Positions 54,635-63,471 of a stretch of DNA of 64,000 nt are shown here, piece after piece (positions within the stretch are counted from its first letter, which is position 1; each line of letters starts with the position of its first letter). The translations under genes were made by a program, and so were the position numbers. The notes under the pieces are model-generated. The model was not told the DNA's origin and ran no database searches. It saw only the letters and a list, made by a program, of their open reading frames with translations. Location: the NCBI GenBank assembly GCA_033344895.1, contig JAWPMN010000001.1, positions 1,860,001 through 1,924,000 of the forward strand. The letters run 5' to 3'. The stretch comes from Alphaproteobacteria bacterium (lineage in GTDB: Bacteria; Pseudomonadota; Alphaproteobacteria; UBA8366; Aestuariispiraceae).

Positions 54635-56080
54635 TTACGGTTGAACCCGCACGGTATAGCGCAGCACCGTTTCACCCTTTGCCGGAATGGTGATGTTCCA
54701 GACGGCGCTGCCGGCATCGCGCGATTCGGGCGTCAGACTGGCGTCCGTGATCTCCCAGCTCTGTGCCGACAGATGTTCGGTCATCTCCACCGTCACCGCC
54801 TCGTCGCGGCCGTTCTTCAGCGTGATCTCATGGGTGGCACGATAGGGATGCAGGTGGCGGTGCTCCGCAACACCGGTGGTCTCGTAATCGACGACCTGCC
54901 GCTCGGCCGTGACATCGAAGGCCCGGCCCAGACGCAGTTCCGCGTCGCCGCCGACCGGCAGATGGGACAGCCGGTCCTCACCCAGGATGACGCGCGGAGA
55001 AGCTTCCGAATCCTCGGCCAATGCGCCATAGACGCGGACCGGACCGGCGGGCAGAATCTTCGCCAGCGGTCCATCCTCGGCGTTCTCGAAGCGGATGTTG
55101 ACCTCGGGCCGCAGGCCGTCCTGCAGCCGCATCGGTTGGCCCGGATGCACCAGCCCCGATCCGGACAGGCGATAAATCTTCTCTGCCGGGACAGCGACCG
55201 GAGCCAGCAGCACACGACGGACCGTCTCCCCCGCCGGCAGATCGACGCGGCCGTCAATGTCATAGACATGGACGTCGCCAAGACTGGCCGGCTGCGGCGG
55301 TGCGGCGCGCGGCGCGGACTTCATCGATGCGGCGCTGTCCATCGTGGCCATGGCCATCATTTCCGGACGCGGGCCGCCCTGGGCACGGTTCGTTTCGCCG
55401 GCGACGAGCCGGATCGCGGCTTCCTGGAACCCGGCATCGGTGCCGTTGGTGATCTGATACTGTCCGCTGAGCACCAGCCCCGATTCGTCGGGCAGCAGCA
55501 CCGCCTCGTAATCGGCGGACCAGGCGAGGTTGGGCGCGACATAGCCCAGCGAGACGGGATGGTTTCCCGCCGTGGCACCGGACACGGCCGTCACTTCCAG
55601 GCCGCCGGTCATGCCGGCGGGCAATTCCTTCAGGGCCAGGCGGCCATCTGGCATTGCCTCGAAGCGGTCGCCGACCTTCAGGACGATGCCGCCGTCGACG
55701 TTGACCAGGGTGCCGCGAATCTCGCGTTCCGCGCCGCTGTCGCCCGCAGGTACCAGCCAGGTGATCTCCCGGCCGATCGACCGGCGCAGCAGGCTTTGCG
55801 GTGACAGGTCGTCCTGGCGGATGTGAATGCTGTCAGCCGGGGTGCCGCCGATGGAAACCGACAGTGTCGACCAGTCGAGCGATTGCGGCAGGCCGGGCAG
55901 GGATATGCCGGCACCGGCGGCAGGGACGTCTGCCGCGCGGGATTCGCGGATCACCGACAGGCCGTCGGCATAGACCGAAATCGCGGCGCCCGGCGCCGGC
56001 TCGGCAACCGACTGCGCGTAAGCGCCCGTCGCGGCGGAAACGGTCAGGGCGGCGGCCAGCAGTCCGTGTTTCAGCGGCAC
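54635..56080 (-). CDS. DUF4139 domain secreted protein
   Basis: 481 residues with a signal peptide ([22 protein letters not shown]). DUF4139-like mature part: [15 protein letters not shown] near the start, [26 protein letters not shown] in the middle, and the C-terminal [15 protein letters not shown] to VRVQP. Beta-rich, periplasmic or outer surface, role unknown. It ends 52 bases before mutS on the same strand. Confidence 0.85.
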   Translation of the reverse strand: MPLKHGLLAAALTVSAATGAYAQSVAEPAPGAAISVYADGLSVIRESRAADVPAAGAGISLPGLPQSLDWSTLSVSIGGTPADSIHIRQDDLSPQSLLRRSIGREITWLVPAGDSGAEREIRGTLVNVDGGIVLKVGDRFEAMPDGRLALKELPAGMTGGLEVTAVSGATAGNHPVSLGYVAPNLAWSADYEAVLLPDESGLVLSGQYQITNGTDAGFQEAAIRLVAGETNRAQGGPRPEMMAMATMDSAASMKSAPRAAPPQPASLGDVHVYDIDGRVDLPAGETVRRVLLAPVAVPAEKIYRLSGSGLVHPGQPMRLQDGLRPEVNIRFENAEDGPLAKILPAGPVRVYGALAEDSEASPRVILGEDRLSHLPVGGDAELRLGRAFDVTAERQVVDYETTGVAEHRHLHPYRATHEITLKNGRDEAVTVEMTEHLSAQSWEITDASLTPESRDAGSAVWNITIPAKGETVLRYTVRVQP

Positions 56081-56081
56081 G

Positions 56082-56804
56082 TCACAATACTCCCGTGGCT
56101 TTCAGGAAATTTGATATCAGCAGCGGTGAATCCGGCGTCGGGGCATAGTGATCGGCGATTTCCCGGGCCTTGGGGCCCCAGGATTCCGTCATGCAGCCCG
56201 CCGTCGCTTCCGGGTGAAACTGAACCGACATCCAGTTGCGACCGAAATCCAGGGCGCAGGCCGGCATGCCGGGAACGGTCGCCAGGACCTCCGCGCCGGC
56301 GGGGATGACGGGCACATGTTCCTCGTTGCCGAAATGAAAGCGCGGCACGACTCCGTCGAACAGCGGGCTGTAACGCCCGGCATCGGTCAGCGAGATCGGA
56401 TAGGTCCCGACCCGTGCGCCGTCCGCCAGCATCTCGACCGGCGCGCCATGCACGACGGCCATGATCTGGTGACCACCGCATATGCCGAAGACCGGCGGGC
56501 CGTTTTCCCTTTGCCGCAGGTCGGTCAGCCAGTTCTTCAAATCGATCTGCCAGGGCAGTTTGTCATGAACGGAATGGAAACTGCCGCCGACAACGATGGC
56601 GTCGGCGTCGTCCGGATCCGGCAGCGGTTCGCCATAGCAGATGCGGCGCCCCTCGAATGCAATGCGGTCGGACAGGTTCAGATCCGCCAGCATACGCTCG
56701 AACCAGTGAATCTCGTTGTCGCCGCCCGGCTGATTGGCGAAAACCGCCGGATCGTACCGGCCCGGAGCCCCCATCTGGGCCAGGAAGTAGAGTTTCTTCT
56801 TCAA
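56082..56804 (-). CDS. Class I glutamine amidotransferase
   Basis: 240 residues. Catalytic Cys in PVFGICGGHQIMAVV, His and Glu in VQFHPEATAGCM. It is a stand-alone GATase like those of the GMP-synthase-like or gamma-glutamyl hydrolase type. No synthase partner is near, so the acceptor cannot be named. It starts 27 bases after recR on the same strand and is almost adjacent to the DUF4139 gene. Confidence 0.85.
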   Translation of the reverse strand: MKKKLYFLAQMGAPGRYDPAVFANQPGGDNEIHWFERMLADLNLSDRIAFEGRRICYGEPLPDPDDADAIVVGGSFHSVHDKLPWQIDLKNWLTDLRQRENGPPVFGICGGHQIMAVVHGAPVEMLADGARVGTYPISLTDAGRYSPLFDGVVPRFHFGNEEHVPVIPAGAEVLATVPGMPACALDFGRNWMSVQFHPEATAGCMTESWGPKAREIADHYAPTPDSPLLISNFLKATGVL

Positions 56805-56831
56805 GGTGATCCGTTCCCTCGGGTCCGACTG

Positions 56832-57431
56832 TTACAGAGTGCCGACCGACTGCCGCGATTTCAGGGCCGTGGCCAGGGTGCCGTCATCCAGATAATCCAG
56901 CTCGCCGCCGACCGGCACACCATGCGCCAGGCGGCTGACCTTCACGCCGGACGGCTCCAGGCGTTCGGTGATGTAATGGGCGGTGGTCTGCCCGTCGACG
57001 GTCAGGTTCATGGCCAGGATCACTTCGGTCACCGATCTGTCGGGTCCCACTCTATCCAGCAATGTGGCGATATTGAGGTCCTCCGGGCCGACTCCGTCAA
57101 TGGCTGACAGGACACCGCCCAGGACGTGATAGCGACCGCGGAAAATGCCGGTCCGTTCCAGCGCCCAGAGGTCCGCGACCTGTTCCACGACACAGATCGT
57201 CCCGTCGTCGCGAACCGGGTCGCGGCAGATCGAACAGGTCTCCGCCGTATCCAGATTGCCGCAGCTCCGGCAGGTCCGGATCTTCTCCGCGGCCTCCGCC
57301 AGTGCCATGGCCAGCGGCTGCATCAGGCTTTCCTTGCGCCGGATCAGCAGAAGCGCGGCGCGGCGGGCGGAACGCGGCCCCAGCCCCGGAAGGCGGGCGA
57401 GCAGTTGGATGACCCGTTCGATTTCCTGCAT
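56832..57431 (-). CDS. recR: Recombination protein RecR
   Basis: 199 residues. Helix-hairpin-helix at the start ([18 protein letters not shown]), C4 zinc site [19 protein letters not shown], and Toprim domain [28 protein letters not shown] with the C-terminal Walker-like end. RecFOR loading step of RecA. Order ffs-dnaX-ybaB-recR is the classic bacterial one; here ffs is displaced. Confidence 0.95.
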   Translation of the reverse strand: MQEIERVIQLLARLPGLGPRSARRAALLLIRRKESLMQPLAMALAEAAEKIRTCRSCGNLDTAETCSICRDPVRDDGTICVVEQVADLWALERTGIFRGRYHVLGGVLSAIDGVGPEDLNIATLLDRVGPDRSVTEVILAMNLTVDGQTTAHYITERLEPSGVKVSRLAHGVPVGGELDYLDDGTLATALKSRQSVGTL

Positions 57432-57450
57432 GGATAAAGTCTCACCCCGG

Positions 57451-57470
57451 TCCTGCGGCTGCAGGAATCT
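57451..57470. repeat. Short palindromic repeat, copy A
   Basis: TCCTGC-GGCT-GCAGGA followed by ATCT. Shares the TCCTGC-N4-GCAGGA core with three other copies in this window. Confidence 0.6.
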
Positions 57471-57504
57471 TCGTTATCCTGTCGCCGGCGCCTACCCCAT
57501 GAAG

Positions 57505-57524
57505 GCTCCTGCTTTCGCAGGAGC
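57505..57524. repeat. Short palindromic repeat, copy B, within a larger hairpin
   Basis: GCTCCTGC-TTTC-GCAGGAGC, perfect 8-bp arms. Outer sequences CCGGCGCC near 57484 and GGCGCCGG near 57536 add a second, nested pairing, so the whole ~60-base segment may fold as one hairpin. Confidence 0.7.
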
Positions 57525-57567
57525 ACGGGGATGGGGCGCCGGATCGGTATCGCCCCCTCACTGTCGC

Positions 57568-57587
57568 ATTCCTGCGAAGGCAGGAAT
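57568..57587. repeat. Short palindromic repeat, copy C
   Basis: ATTCCTGC-GAAG-GCAGGAAT, perfect 8-bp arms, followed by CTCCGTTG as in copy A-like flanks. Confidence 0.7.
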
Positions 57588-57627
57588 CTCCGTTGTTTCC
57601 ACGCGACTCCCTCAGGGGACGCGGAGA

Positions 57628-57951
57628 TCAGAACGGCAGTTTCATGCCCGGCGGAAGCTGAATGCCACCCATCAGCTTCTGGGTTTCCTCGCGCATCTTT
57701 TCGTCGGCCTTGGCTTTGGCGTCGTTGATCGCGGCGACGATCAGGTCTTCCAGAACTTCCTTGTCCTCCGGCACGATCAGGCTCGGGTCGATCGCCAGGC
57801 GGCGCACTTCGCCCTTGCCGGTGACGGTGACGGTGATCAGGCCTCCGCCGGAACCGCCTTCAATTTCCAGATCCTCCATCTGCGCCTGCATCTCCTGCAT
57901 GCGCGTCTGCATTTCCTGGGCCTGCTTCATCATGGCACCGAGATTCTTCAT
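57628..57951 (-). CDS. ybaB: YbaB/EbfC nucleoid-associated protein
   Basis: 107 residues. KNLGAMMKQAQEMQTRMQEMQAQMEDLEIEGGSGGGLITVTVTGKGEVRRLAIDPSL is the family pattern, a helix pair flanking a beta sheet. Dimeric DNA-binding protein. It lies between dnaX and recR, with the palindromic repeats between it and recR. Confidence 0.93.
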   Translation of the reverse strand: MKNLGAMMKQAQEMQTRMQEMQAQMEDLEIEGGSGGGLITVTVTGKGEVRRLAIDPSLIVPEDKEVLEDLIVAAINDAKAKADEKMREETQKLMGGIQLPPGMKLPF

Positions 57952-57999
57952 CGCGGTATCGCTCCTTGCCTCTGCTTGGGGAATGGCTTCCCGCTTGGG

Positions 58000-59925
58000 T
58001 TACAGATCGTCTTCCTCGTCCGGATACTCGTCCGGGTCCATCGCGATCGGCATGCCGTCGTCGGGCATTGCCGCGGCCTCGGCCGCCAGATCGGCCGGGT
58101 CCGGTTCATTGCCGGTCACACGGGTTATCTGGGCGCCGGGGAAGGCTTTTTTAACCGCCTGGATCAACGGGTCCTTCTCGGCCTGGCTGCGCCGGTCCTG
58201 CTCTGCCTGGGCTTCCTGCTCCGCCAGGGTCGGGGCGCCTTCCTCGTTGGAAATCGAGACGATCCAGCGCAGGCCGGTCAGGTCGGACAGTTTCTTGCCC
58301 AGTTCGCCATGCAGATCACGCGGCGCATTGCGGCCCGGCCGGAACTCCAACCGGCCCGGCTCGACGCGCACGGGATGCACGTCACGCTTCAGATGGGTGG
58401 CCAGGCGCGGCTCGCGCTTTTCCTCGAACAGCGCGACGATCTCCAGGAAGCTTTTCGGCGCGTTCAGGACCGCCGGATCGGCTTGCGGCGCGGCGTGATA
58501 GGCGGTTTCCACCGCCTGCTGCGGCTGGGCACCGCCGCGAATGAGGGTTGGTCCGGGCATGGCCGAGGCCTGGGCCCCACCACCACCGCCGCCACCCCCA
58601 CCGCCGCCCGGGGCCGGTCCGGCACTGCCGCTGCCGGGCTGAAAATCCTTCAGTTTCTCGATCAGATCGCCGGGTGTCGGCATGTCCGCCAGGTGGATCA
58701 GGCGAATGACCACCATTTCCGCCGCCTGGATCGGTGACGGTGCGGCCCGCACCTCGCCCAGCCCCTTCAGCAACATCTGCCAGGCGCGGGTCAGGACGGG
58801 CAGCGACAGGGCCTGGGCCATTTCGCGCCCGCGCGTGCGCTCCAACTCCGCCGTCGTCGGCCGGTCCAGGGCCTCCGGCACCAGGATCGCGCGGGTCAGG
58901 AAATGCGTGACATCCAGCAGGTCCTCGATCACCACTGCCGGGTCCGCCCCGACGCCGTAAAGCTGCTCCAGCAGGTCCAGCGCGCCCGGTGCATCGCCCT
59001 TCATGGCGGCGTCGAAGAGATCGTAGACCCGGCTGCGGTCGGCGAGGCCCAGCATGTCCCGGACGCGCTCGCCCGTCACCGTACCGGCGCTCAGCGCGAT
59101 GGCCTGATCCAGGATCGACAATCCGTCGCGGACGGATCCGTCCGCCGCCCGGGCCACCATGCCCAGAGCCTCATCCTCGATCTCGACGCCTTCGCGTTCC
59201 GCCACCGATTTGAAATGCGCCGCCAGTTGATCGATCGGCACACGGCGCAGATCGAAGCGCTGACACCGGGACAGGACCGTCACGGGCACCTTGCGGATTT
59301 CGGTCGTCGCAAAGACGAATTTCACATGCTCCGGCGGTTCCTCCAGCGTCTTCAGAAGCGCGTTGAACGCGTTCTTCGACAGCATGTGCACTTCGTCGAG
59401 CACGTAGACCTTGTAACGCGCCGAGACCGGGCGATAGCGCACCCCGTCGATCAGTTCGCGGATATCGTCGACCCCGGTGCGGCTGGCGGCGTCCATTTCG
59501 ATGACATCGACATGGCGGTCGCCGGCGATGGCCGTGCAGTGCTGACACACGCCGCATGGGCTGACCGTCGGACCGCCGGTGCCATCCGGGCCCACGCAGT
59601 TCAGCGCCTTGGCGACGATTCGCGCGGTCGTCGTCTTGCCGACGCCGCGCACCCCGGTCAGCATGAAGGCCTGGGCGATGCGCCCCGCCTCGATGGCATT
59701 GGTCAGGGTGCGGACAAGGGCTTCCTGGCCGATCAGTTCGGCAAAGTTCGACGGGCGGTATTTCCGCGCCAGAACGCGATAAGCCTCGCCGTCCTTCCTG
59801 GACGGTGCCGCAGACTTCGCCGCCGCCGGCTGAGCCGGCTCGTCGAGACCCAGACCGGGTCCCGGAGGCGGGCCTTCGGCCTTGTCGTCGCTGTCGTATG
59901 ATGGATCGTCGGTCGCGTCGGTCAT
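58000..59925 (-). CDS. dnaX: DNA polymerase III subunit gamma/tau
   Basis: About 641 residues from the ATG at 59925 (59934 possible). A ~45-residue acidic/Pro-rich lead precedes the clamp-loader ATPase: LARKYRPSNFAELIGQEALVRTL, Walker A GVRGVGKTTTARI, zinc site C-(13)-CGVCQHC, Walker B VYVLDEVHMLS, SRCQRFDLRRV. A Gly-rich linker, with about 11 Gly in a row, joins the tau end (domain for DnaE binding, LIQAVKKAFPGAQITRVTG). I see no A-rich slippery heptamer, so a separate gamma form by frameshift is not supported. Confidence 0.94.
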   Translation of the reverse strand: MTDATDDPSYDSDDKAEGPPPGPGLGLDEPAQPAAAKSAAPSRKDGEAYRVLARKYRPSNFAELIGQEALVRTLTNAIEAGRIAQAFMLTGVRGVGKTTTARIVAKALNCVGPDGTGGPTVSPCGVCQHCTAIAGDRHVDVIEMDAASRTGVDDIRELIDGVRYRPVSARYKVYVLDEVHMLSKNAFNALLKTLEEPPEHVKFVFATTEIRKVPVTVLSRCQRFDLRRVPIDQLAAHFKSVAEREGVEIEDEALGMVARAADGSVRDGLSILDQAIALSAGTVTGERVRDMLGLADRSRVYDLFDAAMKGDAPGALDLLEQLYGVGADPAVVIEDLLDVTHFLTRAILVPEALDRPTTAELERTRGREMAQALSLPVLTRAWQMLLKGLGEVRAAPSPIQAAEMVVIRLIHLADMPTPGDLIEKLKDFQPGSGSAGPAPGGGGGGGGGGGAQASAMPGPTLIRGGAQPQQAVETAYHAAPQADPAVLNAPKSFLEIVALFEEKREPRLATHLKRDVHPVRVEPGRLEFRPGRNAPRDLHGELGKKLSDLTGLRWIVSISNEEGAPTLAEQEAQAEQDRRSQAEKDPLIQAVKKAFPGAQITRVTGNEPDPADLAAEAAAMPDDGMPIAMDPDEYPDEEDDL

Positions 59926-59998
59926 GGCCGCCATATTCGCAAGGCGGCCCCGTCCGCACAACCGCGAAACACCGGGGTACGGTCAGTTCGCGATACCG

Positions 59999-60580
59999 TC
60001 AGCCCGGCGTGCTGCCACGTACTGCCGCGCGTCTTGCAGCCGCAAGAATCCGGTCCGACAGGGCCGGGTCGCCGACGGCGCGGCTCAGCACCAATCCACC
60101 CACGCAGGCGGTCAGCGCGGACAGGGCACGGTCCGCCGCCGTCCCTTCGTTCAAATCGTTGTCACCCTCATCGATCAGGGTGCCCAGGCGGTCTGAAATG
60201 GTGGCGATGAAGTCCGAAAATGCGGCGCGCACCTTGTCCCCGGACCGGGCAATTTCCGGCGACAGCGGCGGCACGGAGCAGCCGTCCTCGACCTGGTCGC
60301 GATGGGCGGTCGACAGGTAACGGTCGACGAAATTCTCCAGTCCGGTAAACGGTATCCGGCGGGTCATATCCACCGGCGAGTCCGCCAGATCGGCCAGAAC
60401 CTCGATGAACAGGTCCTCCTTGCCCTTGAAATGGCCGTAAAAGCCGCCGCGCGTCAGCCCGGCCTCCGCCATGATCGAATCGATGCTCGCCTCGCCATAG
60501 CCCTTCCGGTTCATCTCGCGCCGGGCCGCATGCAGGATGCGCTTTCGGGTGCGTTGTCGGTGTTCGGGGGCGTAGGGCAT
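59999..60580 (-). CDS. TetR-family repressor
   Basis: 193 residues from the ATG at 60580. HTH: RILHAARREMNRKGYGEASIDSIMAEAGLTRGGFYGHFKGKEDLFIEVL. C-terminal ligand domain (VDRYLSTAHRDQVEDGCSVPPL to the end). Divergent from the GST gene with ~90 bases between and a palindrome in that space, so it likely controls itself and the GST gene. Confidence 0.9.
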   Translation of the reverse strand: MPYAPEHRQRTRKRILHAARREMNRKGYGEASIDSIMAEAGLTRGGFYGHFKGKEDLFIEVLADLADSPVDMTRRIPFTGLENFVDRYLSTAHRDQVEDGCSVPPLSPEIARSGDKVRAAFSDFIATISDRLGTLIDEGDNDLNEGTAADRALSALTACVGGLVLSRAVGDPALSDRILAAARRAAVRGSTPG

Positions 60581-60594
60581 GGGCCGTCTCCAAA

Positions 60595-60614
60595 ATATGA
60601 TGTTGAACATATTA
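60595..60614. promoter_or_regulatory. Candidate TetR operator
   Basis: AATATG (60595-60600) and CATATT (60609-60614) form an inverted repeat; inside it ATGTT-G-AACAT (60601-60611) is a second perfect palindrome. It sits between the divergent tetR and GST genes, 14 bases before the tetR start. TetR-family dimers bind such sites. Confidence 0.55.
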
Positions 60615-60672
60615 TGATCTGGGATCAGATGATGCGAGTCCCATCATGTCTGCCGCGTTCCAGGAGGATCAG

Positions 60673-61314
60673 ATGACCTTGCGCCTGTTCGGTATTCCGG
60701 AAAGCTCCTATGTCTGGACCACCCGCATCCTGCTGCAGGAAAAGGGCGTGCCGTACGATCTGTCGATGGCGGGGGCGACCGGTCTGATGGACATGCACAC
60801 ATCGCCCGATATCGACCGGCATCCGTTTCGGAAGATCCCGATCCTGGAACATGACGGAAAGCGAATCTTCGAGATGACGGCGATCTGCCGCTACATCGAC
60901 ACGGTCTTCGGCGGCCGCAAATGCATGCCGGAAGACCCGTATGAATCGGCATTGAACGACCAGTGGATCAGCGTCGTGGCGTCCTATGTCGACCGGGCGG
61001 TCATCCGGCGGCTTGTCCTGCCGAGCGTGATTGCCCGGATGAACGGAACGAAGCCGGATGCCGAAAAGCTGAAGCGCGCCTCGGAGGATGCCGATCACGC
61101 CTTGGGCGTTCTGGACAAGGCATTCGCGGCAAAGAACTATTTTCTGGGCGCCACGCCGATGACCGCCGATTTCTTCCTGTGGCCGATCCTGTACTACATG
61201 AAGCGGCTGCCGGCCGGGGCGCGTGTCCTGCGCAAGCACGCGAATGTGTCGGGCGTCCTGGAAAATGCCATGACCTATCCTAGCTTCGCCGCGACGGTGC
61301 CGAAGGCCGGATGA
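60673..61314 (+). CDS. Glutathione S-transferase family protein
   Basis: 213 residues from the ATG at 60673 (GGAGG upstream). Thioredoxin-like N-terminal domain: RLFGIPESSYVWTTRILLQEKGVPYDL, then HPFRKIPILEHDGKRIFEMTAICRYID, with the cis-Pro in KIPIL and the Glu-Met in FEMTA. C-terminal helical domain follows (VIRRLVLPSVIARMNG). Soluble detoxification-type enzyme; substrate unknown. Under the neighbouring TetR by layout. Confidence 0.88.
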   Translation: MTLRLFGIPESSYVWTTRILLQEKGVPYDLSMAGATGLMDMHTSPDIDRHPFRKIPILEHDGKRIFEMTAICRYIDTVFGGRKCMPEDPYESALNDQWISVVASYVDRAVIRRLVLPSVIARMNGTKPDAEKLKRASEDADHALGVLDKAFAAKNYFLGATPMTADFFLWPILYYMKRLPAGARVLRKHANVSGVLENAMTYPSFAATVPKAG

Positions 61315-61343
61315 TCGGATTCTGGGGATGCGAGAGGAAGGCG

Positions 61344-61443
61344 GAAGGCCGACGTTAAGCGACCCGGGCGGAAATCTCGTTACGGCTGCTTCCTTCCGGA
61401 CCTGACCGGGTTGGCGAGGCGCCCGTCCGCCGCCGACCTTCCT
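61344..61443 (-). ncRNA. ffs: Signal recognition particle RNA (4.5S, small bacterial type)
   Basis: On the minus strand the conserved apical core is exact: GGTCAGGTCCGGAAGGAAGC followed by AGCC, the tetraloop/asymmetric-loop region bound by Ffh. The two ends pair: GGAAGGTCGGCG at the 5' side with CGTCGGCCTTCC at the 3' side, including G-U pairs, which sets the limits. About 100 nt, like alphaproteobacterial SRP RNAs. It acts with Ffh and FtsY in cotranslational targeting. It lies close to dnaX as in many bacteria, but the tetR/GST pair stands between. Confidence 0.95.
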
Positions 61444-61449
61444 GCTGCG

Positions 61450-61480
61450 GTATATCGTTCATCTGGGCTTTTCTTGCAAG
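61450..61480 (-). promoter_or_regulatory. Candidate promoter of ffs
   Basis: On the minus strand TTGCAA (61480-61475) is followed after 19 bases by TATACC (61455-61450), 6 bases before the RNA 5' end. The spacing is long and the -35 imperfect, so the assignment rests mainly on place. Confidence 0.4.
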
Positions 61481-61528
61481 CCCGGGAATTCAGAGACGCC
61501 TGGTCCGCCCCCCGCAATCCGGCTTGAT

Positions 61529-61548
61529 GTTCCTGCGAAAGCAGGAAC
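61529..61548. repeat. Short palindromic repeat, copy D
   Basis: GTTCCTGC-GAAA-GCAGGAAC, perfect 8-bp arms, between ffs and the ThDP enzyme gene. Same core as copies A-C near 57.5 kb. Confidence 0.7.
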
Positions 61549-61583
61549 CTTCATGAAACCGCGTTGTGGTGGACGGGAGTCGG

Positions 61584-63188
61584 TCAGACCGGGAGGCCCG
61601 GTATCCCGTCCTGAACCTCGACCAGCGTCGGGCCTTTTGCCGCGAAGGCCTCTTTCAGGGCTGCGCCGATGTTCTCCGCGGCGGCCGGGCGGGAATAGGA
61701 CCAGCGGAAGGCCTTGGCGAGTGCTTCGAAATCCGGCGGCTCGGGCGTGACGCCGACGGTCTGGATACCACGGTTCACCATGTCGTCGCGGATCTGGCCC
61801 AGGGCACGGTTGTTCCAGACCAGGGCGACGAGGTTCAGGCCCAGTTCCGCGGCGACCGCCATTTCCGGCGCGGTATAGAGGAAGCCGCTATCCCCCGCGA
61901 CGGCCAGCACGGCGCGGTCCGGTGCGCCGATCTTGGCCCCCGTCGCGGCGGGCAGGGCATAGCCCAGCGTACCGTAGCCGGAGGGGTAGAGAAATCGTCC
62001 CCGCGGCGGCAGGGTCATTTTGGCGATGGCGGTGTAAATCACCTGTGTCATGTCGCCGACCACGATGCCGTCATCCGGCAGGGCCGCTTCGATCTGTTTG
62101 AGCACGGTGATATGGCGGGGCTCCAGGTCCGGCAGGAAACCGTAGAAATCGGCATTGCGGTAGGAATCCGCCCGTTCGGCGCCGTCCCGCTCGTCCGCCA
62201 TCGGTCCTAGCGCATTCAGCAGCGCCTCCGCCGCCAATCCCGCGTCGGCCCGGATCGCAACAGCGGTTCGATAACGCTGATCGAATTCCGACGGGTCGAT
62301 GTCGATACGGATCAGTTTCCCCGGCAGGGAGAACTGGTCGTTATAGGTGTCGTTGCCGGACAGTTCCGTGCCGATGGCCAGGACCACGTCGGCATCGGCG
62401 ATGATCTGCTCGCCGATCGAGGACAGCATCAGGCCGCCCAGGAACAGCGGATGATTGGACGGCAGGACATCTTTGCCCGCGACGGTTCCGACCACGGGGC
62501 TGTCCAGCCGTTCCGCCAGGCGGGTGATTTCGATCGCCGCGCCCCGCGCGCCGCCGCCGACCAGGATCAACGGGCGCGCCGCTTCGGACAGCAGGGTCGC
62601 GGCCTCCTCGATATTTTCCGGGTCCGGGCCCGGTTTGACGGCAAGCCGGCGCGGCTGCCAATCGTCCCGCGTGCGCTCCGCCAGCATATCCAGCGGCAGC
62701 GACAGATGAACCGGGCGCGGACGCGCGGATTCAAAGACGTTGAAGGTCCTTTCGACCAGCGCGGGGATTTCTTCGGGATCGCGGGGTGTCTCGGAAAAGG
62801 CGCAGAGCGGACGGGTTACCGCCGCCTGATCCGTGATCTCGTGCAGGCAGCCATAGCCCTTGCCCAGGGTGTCACGCGGATTTTCGCTGCTGACCACCAG
62901 CAACGGTACACTGTCGCTGAAGGCCTGGCCCATTGGGGTCGCGCAATTTGTTACGCCGGCGCCGGTGATCAGGAAGCAGACGCCGGGCCTGCCGGTGACC
63001 CGCGCATAGCCGTCGGCCATGAAACCGGCGCCCTGTTCGTGGCGGGGCAGGACATGGCGGATCTTGCTGCCCGCAAAACCGCGATAGAGCTCCAGATTGT
63101 GGACGCCCGGGATGCCGAAGACCGTGTCGACGCCATAATCTTCCAGCAGGCGGACAATGGCCTCGCCGCAGGTCGGTCGGAATTTCAT
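61584..63188 (-). CDS. ThDP-dependent decarboxylase, acetolactate-synthase-like (likely 5-guanidino-2-oxopentanoate type)
   Basis: 534 residues. Catalytic Glu51 in LPRHEQGAGFMADGYARVTG activates ThDP; FAD/nucleotide-like middle domain (LILVGGGARGAAIEI); ThDP/Mg motif GDSGFLYTAPEMAVAAELGLNLVALVWNN. The opening PTCGEAIVRLLEDYGVDTVFGIPGVHNLELYRG and the lack of a regulatory subunit gene fit decarboxylases such as AruI of arginine catabolism better than biosynthetic acetolactate synthase. The substrate assignment is a family-level guess. Divergent from the FAD oxidoreductase. Confidence 0.8.
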   Translation of the reverse strand: MKFRPTCGEAIVRLLEDYGVDTVFGIPGVHNLELYRGFAGSKIRHVLPRHEQGAGFMADGYARVTGRPGVCFLITGAGVTNCATPMGQAFSDSVPLLVVSSENPRDTLGKGYGCLHEITDQAAVTRPLCAFSETPRDPEEIPALVERTFNVFESARPRPVHLSLPLDMLAERTRDDWQPRRLAVKPGPDPENIEEAATLLSEAARPLILVGGGARGAAIEITRLAERLDSPVVGTVAGKDVLPSNHPLFLGGLMLSSIGEQIIADADVVLAIGTELSGNDTYNDQFSLPGKLIRIDIDPSEFDQRYRTAVAIRADAGLAAEALLNALGPMADERDGAERADSYRNADFYGFLPDLEPRHITVLKQIEAALPDDGIVVGDMTQVIYTAIAKMTLPPRGRFLYPSGYGTLGYALPAATGAKIGAPDRAVLAVAGDSGFLYTAPEMAVAAELGLNLVALVWNNRALGQIRDDMVNRGIQTVGVTPEPPDFEALAKAFRWSYSRPAAAENIGAALKEAFAAKGPTLVEVQDGIPGLPV

Positions 63189-63471
63189 GATGGTCTCCCC
63201 CGCGCATTCCGTTCTTGAGGGGCAGACTCTATCCGCATCGTGGGCCGGTTTCCAAGCGCCTTCCGGCGCCTGGTTTCAAGGATCGAACCGTTTCGGCGCG
63301 GCGGATGAAACCTGTTTTCCCATTGGTAAATCCAGCTCACATGATGGTTTGAATATAGAAATTAGATCAATGGCTTAGAGATGTTGACGTCAACTGTTGT
63401 CAGGCGTCGTCACAATCTCCTAGCATCCGGGCATCATAAGCCCATGGCGGGAAGTGGAGGCGAGTCGGACG
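63189..63471. other. Divergent promoter region between the ThDP enzyme and FAD oxidoreductase
   Basis: 283 bases without a gene. The stretch near 63320-63400 is AT-richer (for example TTGAATATAGAAATTAGATC) and likely holds one or both promoters. No clear operator palindrome or RNA gene. Confidence 0.5.

Noticed and set aside
58560-58640. Programmed frameshift in dnaX at the Gly-rich linker
   Set aside because: The repeat is Gly codons ending in C, T or G without an A6-type slippery site, and the frame stays open to a normal tau end.
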